DNA of 64,000 nucleotides, taken from assembly GCA_964030475.1 (NCBI GenBank), contig CAXIPT010000036.1:132117-196116 (forward strand). The letters run 5' to 3'. The notes beneath the pieces were generated by a model. That model searched no databases. It was not told where the DNA came from and saw nothing but the letters and a program-made list of their open reading frames with translations. Each line of letters starts with the position of its first letter. Positions within the stretch are counted from its first letter, which is position 1. This DNA is from Tethya wilhelma (lineage: Eukaryota; Porifera; Demospongiae; Tethyida; Tethyidae). This document shows, piece by piece, positions 57,211 through 64,000 of this stretch. The position numbers and the translations under genes are program-made.

Positions 57211-57438
57211 TTTATATTGTTCACAACTTTTTGTGTAGTTACACAGTCCATATATACCAGTGATTTGCCTTAGACAGCAATTATATAAATTTTTCAATAT
57301 CTGTTTATAATGAACTTCAAACAATTACAGTATACTGTGTATGTTTTACTTCATCTTTCTAGAACACAACAATTCTGTACAATAATATTATAGTCATCAA
57401 ATAATAATGTAAATCCAGCAATAGTTCGAAACACAATG

Positions 57439-58556
57439 TCATTTAACATGTGACTGTGAGGATGATTGTGCTGTATGGTTTTCCCAAGATTTCTGACACA
57501 TTAGCTGGTCTTTCTTGAAAGCGTTGTAACCAGATTGAGCAAATTCTTTGTGAGTTTCAAGTTGTTCTTCTAGATCCATACTGTTTTCACCAGTACATCT
57601 TGCATCCTCTATTTTGGATTTAAGTGAGTCGCATGTGTCACACGTATCTGACCTGGGATAACCAAAATAAATGTTAAACTCTGTCACAAAGATATCATGG
57701 TAGAAGTGTTGTGTTACAACAGGTTTAGGTAGTGCTTGTTGTGGTTCATGAGCCAAGAGTCGTTTGTGATTCTCTTCCTGCTTTTTAATGAATTCAGGAT
57801 CATGTTTCTTAAGAAAATCTTTATACAAACGAGCAATAGACAATTCTGGAGATAAATATACCCTATCAGAGTTACTGGAGAGTAAGTAATGGCTGCTTCG
57901 GGCTGGGAAGGAACGTATGTGCTCTCTGATTAATTCACGAATATCTTCACTCACTTGCTTGCAATAGTTTCCTCCTTAGCACTTGTAATTTTCTCACGTA
58001 GCACACGTAGACGTTTGGGTCCAAATCCAAATACAGCACAGAATGCCTTCTGGCAAATTTTTACATTTATACCCTGTTCGTTGTGAATGCTGTATTCAAA
58101 ACTGAAGTGGCTGTCTTCAGCACGTGGTCTACCTAAATGCTTTCCATTGGTAGTTAAGGTGGGCGTAGACTTACGCTTGTGTCCACTGGTTTTTTTGGTT
58201 GGTTTTCGATACAAGAGCCCATTTAAGTGAATGTTCTGTTGCTCATAGTAGAGAGCTTCAAAATCTCCTCTAACTTTGGTTAAGTGGGTAAGCGAAAATT
58301 GCTTGAGGCACTCTCTCTTACAACAAGCTCCTAGGTCAGAATGTGGAGCATTTTCCCTCAATCCTGGTTTTTTTGTGTGCTTCCATTGGTCAGGATTTCT
58401 TTTCCTTTTTCTACCTTTTCTTGACTCTTCATGCTCCTCCTGAACTTCTACTGTTTCTCCAACATCAGGATCATACAGGAAGCTCATTTCAGCTTCAGAG
58501 TGAGAACGAGAAGTTCCTGTAGCCATGCATTGAACGCATTGAGTTAAACTGCCCAC
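57439..58556 (-). pseudogene. N-terminal half of the same DDE-type transposase family
   Basis: Frame from 58556 (an alternative ATG gives MATGTSRSHSEAEMSF): acidic start, basic GRKRKRNPDQWKHTKK, then CCKRECLKQFSLTHLTKVRG, LYRKPTKKTSGHKRKS, NVKICQKAFCAVFGFGPKRL (a zinc/HTH-like region). A one-base shift near 57955 leads to IRELIREHIRSFPARSSHYL, RVYLSPELSIARLYKDFLKK, FVTEFNIYFGYPRSDTCDTC (CxxC pair) and DLEEQLETHKEFAQSGYNAF. In related proteins I recall, this part is followed on the same chain by the FDxQ and SDNCxGQN catalytic half; here it stops and that half lies convergently on the plus strand. Confidence 0.7.
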
Positions 58557-58740
58557 AGTAGCTCAGTTACTTGCCCGCTCGAGTTCTAATTGATGCCCAT
58601 GCAACTTGGATGATTGCTGAGTCTATCTGAAGTTCAATCTCAATTTCCACCCGGATGCGTTTAATTGCCCTTTTTCCCCCGGAGGCCTTCAATTCTACCA
58701 CTTAATTACCTGGACCCAGTCCTTAACTGTCCTGAGAACT

Positions 58741-58981
58741 TCTTCAATGTGTTCTCATTACATTTCTAATGTATAGGTTTTTTTCTACTTGTTTGTGTTC
58801 TAGATTATTAATATTTGTATATACCTTAGCAAATTCTCTAAAGCAACTAATAGGTATGGTGGAGTTTTGTATCCAGTACATGCAGTAGTAGTGAGAATAG
58901 CAGAATTTGTCACAAAATATATGATTTCTAAATAATGCACACTTGTATATGTGGAAAGGGTCGAAAAACCGTACTGGGAAT
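58741..58981 (+). mobile_element. M1 MITE family, internally deleted copy J
   Basis: Starts in the foldback (TTCTCATTACATTTCTAATG), shares GCAACTAATAGGTATGGTGG with copy E, and jumps from TGTGGAAAGGGTCG directly to the terminal ACCGTACTGGGAAT. It adjoins the right end of the 3.47-kb element, which may have inserted in it. Confidence 0.75.
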
Positions 58982-59079
58982 GCAGTGCATGCAATTAAAT
59001 TGGGGGTTTTCTCAATTTTGAGGTAATTTACCACAGAGAGTTCATATAATTATAAGACAGTAAATAGATTTATAAATTT

Positions 59080-59420
59080 AAGAGTTCATAGACCGTAAAC
59101 TGGCATTTCAAACTTCAATAGCATGACAGATCTAGAAAAATGAAAAAACAAAACATTCATAAAAGAGTTCAAAGACAGTAAACGCGTTAATATCTTAAAC
59201 ATGACAGAGTGGTGAAAATGCAGGCAAAAAAAACACATTAATAAGAGTTCAAAGACAGTAAACACATTCATAACTTCAAGACAGAATGGTGGGCACATTC
59301 ATGAAGGAGCTTGAAGACAGTAAACACGTAAATAACTTTAAAAGAGTTCAAAGACAGTAAACACGTTTAATACATTAATATAGCATGACAGAATTGTGAA
59401 AAAACAGGCAAAAACACATT
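59080..59420. repeat. Degenerate tandem repeat
   Basis: AGAGTTCAAAGACAGTAAAC and close variants recur five or more times (59080s, 59164, 59243, 59305 as GGAGCTTGAAGACAGTAAAC, 59345), interspersed with GCATGACAGA(A/T) and AAAACAGGCAAAAACACATT. Units are roughly 40-80 bp and irregular. Confidence 0.7.
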
Positions 59421-60934
59421 CACTCTCTCATCTGCCACTTTAATATCTGTGCAAAAGTTTGCAAGCCTTCTGGGGTATCTAACGGAACGGGATCGACCGA
59501 ATGAAAATATCGCTGATACCAGCCACGTTCACTACAATGTTGGATTGGGTTTTCTTTTTTTTTTTTATTTTTGCTACCACCCCATTTAGATTGTCGCCTT
59601 TTACCATTGCTCCAATGCTGCCAGTGAGGTGTATTTTTTGGATTGTGTCTCCTCAACAGTATGTAGTGCTGAAATGCGTTGGCTACATCGGTGGATTCTG
59701 TTAATGATGACAAAGTCTGGATATTCTGAAAACGCAACAGTCTGCTGCTCCTGAGGTCATACCTCTGCTTTTTTTTCTTGCAGTAACTGAACAGCGAATG
59801 GTGAACCTGTAGATACTTGATCGATGTTCATGACTCATATTTCGCTATCAGTGGGAATAACACCTCCATTAAAACACCACCCCAATAGTTAAGTTCAGTT
59901 GGAATATACATCAGTTGAATGACTCTTCAACTTCCTCACTAGGCAAGCCTTCAAATAGTTTACGGATATTACATTGACATCCTCTCTCCGTGTTAAAAAT
60001 AATAATAATAATAATTCAAATTCTGAAGAAAGTTTATGGAATTATGGTCATGATGACATTTTTTGAATGGAGGACAAGTATTACTCCAGCCAAACTCAGA
60101 GCAGAAATTGAGCAAAACATATAGGTGAATTAGGCAGACCAGAATGATTACCTAACCCAAAATAGGCTATTCACAAGCAGCTTTTGCATATCGCCAACTT
60201 GCAATGTTTCAGATTCTTTCATCATGTCACTTGTTATTGTTGCATATTGTTCGCAAAACCTATTCAATTCGGCCTTTATAAACCTAGTATCTTTAGCTTC
60301 CTTAAGAAATGGGGAGTTCGTATAACTTGTGTGGGTTATAGCACAAGAAATAAGGTTGGCTTCCTCATCTGTAAAGAAGTTCCTTGAGGTGTCAATTTCA
60401 CAGTCTCCTGATGCAGGGTCGGCACGAAGCCCCACTACTTTTCTTGTGCTTCCGGGCTGGCAATGAGCTTGAGCTCCTTGATCTCTGTCTGATTTTCACT
60501 TCCAAAAACCTCCATATCTATACAATATGTGTATCCCGCCCAAAGGCACGGGTTTTCTTAGCCACTCTAGATGGCGCTAAATTTACAGGCCCAAGCAAAA
60601 TATACCTACATAGAGAAAGGTACTCAGGTGCATTAAGGACTGGGACCTCGAATTATTGCTGAGTCAGCAATTAACCCCGTATGCAACATGGCCACACCCC
60701 TTTTACTCACATACTAAAAATCTTGAGTGAGCTCTTTACACACTGTTTCTGAGCTGCTTTTTCTGTCTTGTCCTCCATGCTTAATTCAAGATTATCAGAT
60801 TCAGAGAATGCAGGCTGATCAGCAGAACAACTTTCTGTATCATCATTGCCTGAAAATGACAAGTTTAGAGCTCTTAGTTCTGAGTTTAGGCCTTCTGAAA
60901 GTCCTGGGATGTCTTTCAAATCCATTGAAAACAA
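59420..60934 (-). CDS. Unknown gene fragments (possible exons)
   Basis: Three open pieces on the minus strand may be exons of one gene. 60934-60710 is acidic with MDLKDIPGLSEGLNSELRAL. 60445-60148 reads RKVVGLRADPASGDCEID, FFTDEEANLISCAI and QYATITSDMMKESETLQVGD. 59737-59420 reads FQHYILLRRHNPKNTPHWQH with a Lys-rich tract and ends ILKWQMRE. Splice sites are plausible but not decisive. A CTCAGG-type terminal repeat (60625-60645) lies between the first two, which argues against a single transcript. I do not recognise the family. Confidence 0.3.
60625..60645 (+). repeat. Third copy of the CTCAGG-type terminal repeat
   Basis: CTCAGGTGCATTAAGGACTG, differing from the 55263 end by one base. It is oriented as a left end, so the element should extend to the right; no matching right end was found before 64000. 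Confidence 0.7.
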
Positions 60935-60935
60935 C

Positions 60936-61792
60936 TAACTTCTATGACTTAGCACAACTTTGGCTTAGAACAAGCTATGAACTTCATTCAAAAAAGCTGA
61001 GTCTTCACTGAAGCCACGTGTGTGCTTAAAAGTGATCTAAAGGGAAATCCCAAGCTGGTTGCTAGGAAATGCACCAGCATCTGACGTGTAAACTTTTACA
61101 ACTGATTTACATACAACCTAGTTTACTTTGAAATACTATATTGAAAGAAGCCTAGGAGGATATGTTGCAACTGTTGAATACACACTGTATACCAGCCGGC
61201 ATGCTGATTGCTATCTATCTTGCTATCTGTCGCAGAACTTCAAGTGACCCCACCCCTTTTGCCTCCATGAATGTGAACCTGTAGTGGTCAATGAAATTCA
61301 AATTAGGCATTTTTAAATGTATGCTAGGCTAAATTGCTAGTAATAAATGTGTATAAAATGTAGTAGTTTCGTATATATAGAGGGAGTTCACCAATTCCTG
61401 GACACTTAACACAATTAATGTTAATTGTACAAGTTATGAATAATGAAAAACCACAAAACTTTGTGTAGAGTTAGAGACATCCCCCTAGTATAGAATTATT
61501 CTATAAAATCCATATTTGCTCCGTATCCTGGACAGCTGTACCAATTAACGTACAAGTCATACCAACCACCAATATACGGACAGATTTTCCAATTACAGGA
61601 CATTGCTGTTCTTGCCCCTTAAACCAAAATCAAATTTTATCAAATATGTACAACAATAATGTATGCTTACTTAAGTGTTTACAACGACAACAAAAAATTT
61701 ACCAGATGATACCAAATGTACAATTTAAACAGTTATAACATTATACATTAAAATACAATATTACCAGTCCACAATTCAAGTCAGTTATATAA
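60936..61792. other. Non-coding 3' flank of the pogo-like gene, with a repeated short motif
   Basis: The words CCAATTCCTGGACA (61391), CGTATCCTGGACA (61522) and CCAATTACAGGACA (61589) are variants of one motif. They could be subterminal transposase-binding sites. Otherwise no coding signal. Confidence 0.4.
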
Positions 61793-63920
61793 CTACAAGC
61801 AATCATGACAGTTCCAATCAAGCTCTTCTAAGTTGTCAACCAAGTTGACATTAGTACACATAACATGATACCACTTATCACATGTGTCACATTGAATCCA
61901 AGGGTGGATATCATCCTTCTCTTCAGGCAAACCACAAACGGGACAGTAACAATCATCAGATCTAGATTCAGCAGAATCAGGGCTTTCGCTCTCTGAACTA
62001 CTTACTATTTGTTCTCTTCGACGTGATGCACTGTCTTGTCTACAAACTTGTTGGTCACCATCTCCATGCCTAGTTACACGCCCACGCCCCCTTCCTCTTC
62101 CTCTTCCTCTTCCTCTTCCTCTTCCTCTTGAGGCTTTTCTTGTTTCTCTCTCTCTCCGTTTCCTTGCCAATTCCTCTTCTCTTTCTTGTTTTTTTTTCTC
62201 TCTCTCCTCCTTACGTTTTTGCTTGTCTTCTTCTGCTTTCTGCTTTTCTTGTTCCTTCTGGGTCATATATTCAATAAATTGGTCACTGGAAAGATGCTTA
62301 GGTAACTTTGATGTAGATTTTCCTTTGTTCGAACAAGTACGACGTTTTGGTTCAGGATAGGTCAAGATTTCATCCAAAGCTGGTGAGATCACTTGCTGCT
62401 TTTTTGGCAGGAAAGGAACTTCTTGATCTTTCGTTGAAGATTTCACAGATTCCATTGGCTTGTCTGAAATAGCCAGTTTATGTAACCCTTGCCAAATAGC
62501 ATATAACTCATCCTCAGCAACATCATATTTCTCTTCGAATCTTTCATGATACAATTTCACGGTATCAGGCTTCATCATTCGCTCCAGTTCCTGGCATAAA
62601 GTGGCTTTTCCTGACGAAGACTGTGGAAGAGATTTTACAGATGACATGGGAACTGATGGGGACAATCTTTCATGGTCCAAGGCTTGAGGGTTAAAAGGAC
62701 AAATCCCAGCTTCTTTAAATGAGTTACAGATGGTAGATTTTTTCACACAATCAATCCATGCAGCTTTGAAGACTGGCGCAAATGTGTACTTTGTTAAAGG
62801 GACACCAGGATTTGAAAACTTGTACTCTTCAAACGCTTTCCCCCATGAAGCCTTGAAAGAACCAAAGAAACCAACATCAAGTGGTTGCAACACATGTGAT
62901 GTGTGTGGTGGTAAACAGTATAGATGAATCTGTAAATCTCGACAAAGCTTTGACACTTCTAGATCGATATGAGTAGAGTGTCCATCAACAAGTAATACAA
63001 CTGGTCGTTGAGTAACCAACTTCGAAAAGTGGTTTCCTATCCATCCATAAAACAACTCAGTTGATATCCACCCATTAGGAGACCTACCAAAATATGCGTC
63101 TTCAACGCAACCACTCATAGGATTACTTTTAAATCTCTCTCCAGGAAATATGTGCATAGGTGGTAAAGTATCGCCTGCTGCATTTGCAGCACACAAAGTC
63201 GTTATTTGTTCCCTTGAGTTCCCTGTTATGGTGTAAATGTGTCGGGAACTCCTTAGTGCTATGACTTTCCCTGTCTTTGGACAAAGAGAAACACCGGTTT
63301 CATCAGCATTCCAGATATGAGAAGCTCGATCATTTAAGATTATGCGTTTCTAAGAAGATACCAAACGTCTGAAACCACTCAAAAATAATTTCTGGTGTGC
63401 ATGATTGTGCACGGCATAGCTGAAGTTGCATTGGACTACGGAGTGCAATTTCTGGATGACGTTTCTTAAACAATTCCCACCATTTTCTGCCTGGTTTGTT
63501 GTTTTCAAAAGGGTTAGATCTACCATCTTTATCTAATATTGCCTTTACAGTTAAACATACTTGCTCTCGGGTACGTCCATAGCCAATACTTGCCATGTGC
63601 TGACAGTACTCTACCAGTTTCTGCTCTTCAGTAGCAGTGAGGATAGTTGGCGGACCCTGTTTGCTTNCTCGGGTACGTCCATAGCCAATACTTGCCATGT
63701 GCTGACAGTACTCTACCAGTTTCTGCTCTTCAGTAGCAGTGAGGATAGTTGGCGGACCCTGTTTGCCAATTGCTACTTTTCAAGATGCGTAATCAGACAA
63801 AGTACTCTTAGGAATACCATATGCTGCTGCCACAGAGCGTAAGGATGCTTTACTACTCTTTAACTGTTCTAGAGCAGCATGTAGTTGAGCATCTGTCCAC
63901 TTTTTCTTTCCAGAAGCCAT
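61793..63920 (-). pseudogene. pogo/Tigger-like transposase: HTH_psq, DDE_1, PHD finger
   Basis: ATG at 63920. Residues 1-45 form a Pipsqueak-type HTH (SVAAAYGIPKSTLSDYAS), then a TGA where Gly is expected. A second HTH region follows (LTATEEQKLVEYCQHMASIG, GRKWWELFKKRHPEIALR), interrupted by a 99-bp duplication around a single N at 63667. A one-base shift near 63350 leads to NDRASHIWNADETG (first Asp). The frame 63196-61793 then runs intact: VVLLVDGHSTHIDLE (second Asp, residue 71) and HVLQPLDVGFFGSFK (third, residue 107), spacing DD35D. A long Lys/Glu coiled region, a Gly-Arg repeat (about 62085-62130) and a C-terminal PHD finger (CPVCGLPEEKDD ... IQCDTCDKWYHVMC) complete it. PHD-tailed members exist in several animals. 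Without the artefactual duplication, one stop and one shift remain. Confidence 0.85.
63566..63766. repeat. 99-bp exact duplication around a single N
   Basis: 63566-63664 and 63668-63766 are identical (CTCGGGTACGTCCATAGCC ... GACCCTGTTTGC), separated by TTN. The protein family needs this segment only once, so this is almost certainly an unmerged overlap of two contigs. Confidence 0.9.
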
Positions 63921-64000
63921 GCTAGAGAACATTAAAAAAAATTAAACACCATATGAGCAACACAGATGAAGACCATTGATTATTTACAATGCTAACAAAA

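Larger units (their letters stand above)
55263..58736. mobile_element. 3.47-kb CTCAGG-type inverted-repeat element with a two-part transposase
   Basis: Left CTCAGGTGAATTAAGGACTG (55263) and right, minus strand, CTCAGGACAGTTAAGGACTG (58736). The first 16 bases of the right end differ at only one position from the 27320 end of the SAP-motif element. AA on both sides could be the target duplication, as TT is in the other element. A second inverted pair lies further in: TTGAAGGCCTCCGG at 55879-55892 with AAAAAGGGCACTAAAACG, against 58658-58694. On the left about 590 bp separate the two pairs, on the right only about 20 bp, so the left has an insertion or the ends come from two copies. Inside are two convergent genes. 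Confidence 0.65.

Overview
This window looks like animal nuclear DNA. It is AT-rich, the genes are split by GT-AG introns, and almost all recognisable coding sequence belongs to metazoan-type transposable elements. The mix (P-element-like, CACTA-like, pogo-like and Helentron-like DNA transposons, BEL/Pao and Ty3/gypsy retrotransposons, a tyrosine-recombinase retroelement) and several protein families I associate with sponge and cnidarian genomes suggest a marine invertebrate, most likely a sponge. That placement is inference. I see no convincing single-copy host gene, rRNA, tRNA or CRISPR.

Layout. 0-2.4 kb: start of an unknown gene (-) and a broken CACTA/EnSpm-like transposase (+). 2.4-6.1 kb: a 240-bp tandem repeat, a palindromic MITE, and a tyrosine recombinase followed by split direct repeats. 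7.0-12.0 kb: a BEL/Pao 5' half joined to a Ty3/gypsy 3' half with one LTR. 12.2-17.2 kb: MITEs and copy A of an unknown TE gene facing a P-element tail. 17.6-19.9 kb: helicase plus OTU-like piece (-). 20.9-22.0 kb: unknown multi-exon gene with a Gly/Ser tract. 23.4-23.6 kb: N gap. 24.9-27.3 kb: P-element-like transposase (-). 27.3-33.6 kb: a 6.25-kb inverted-repeat element carrying a large SAP-motif protein, inserted cleanly into a MITE. 36.2-37.0 kb: gypsy fragment (-). 37.8-47.9 kb: inverted pair of a two-gene unit (P-loop ATPase and Zn-ribbon protein, divergent) around a microsatellite core. 48.0-53.5 kb: two near-identical stretches separated by one N, then copy C of the TE gene. 53.9-54.8 kb: DIRS-like gag. 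55.3-58.7 kb: a second element with the same terminal repeat as the 27.3-33.6 kb one, holding the two halves of a transposase on opposite strands. 59-61.8 kb: repeats and an unknown gene. 61.8-63.9 kb: HTH_psq + DDE + PHD transposase (-).

Most elements carry frameshifts or stops and are probably inactive. Nested insertions give a relative chronology. A ~1.1-kb MITE family ending in a 22-bp palindrome is the most abundant repeat. Six single-N junctions mark scaffold joins. Two of them are flanked by exact or near-exact duplications and are probably unmerged contigs or haplotypes, not real tandem copies.

The strongest candidates for something undescribed are (1) the family of elements whose ends read CTCAGG-N(4)-TTAAGG, with two quite different coding contents, and (2) the divergent ATPase / Zn-ribbon pair kept as an inverted duplicate.
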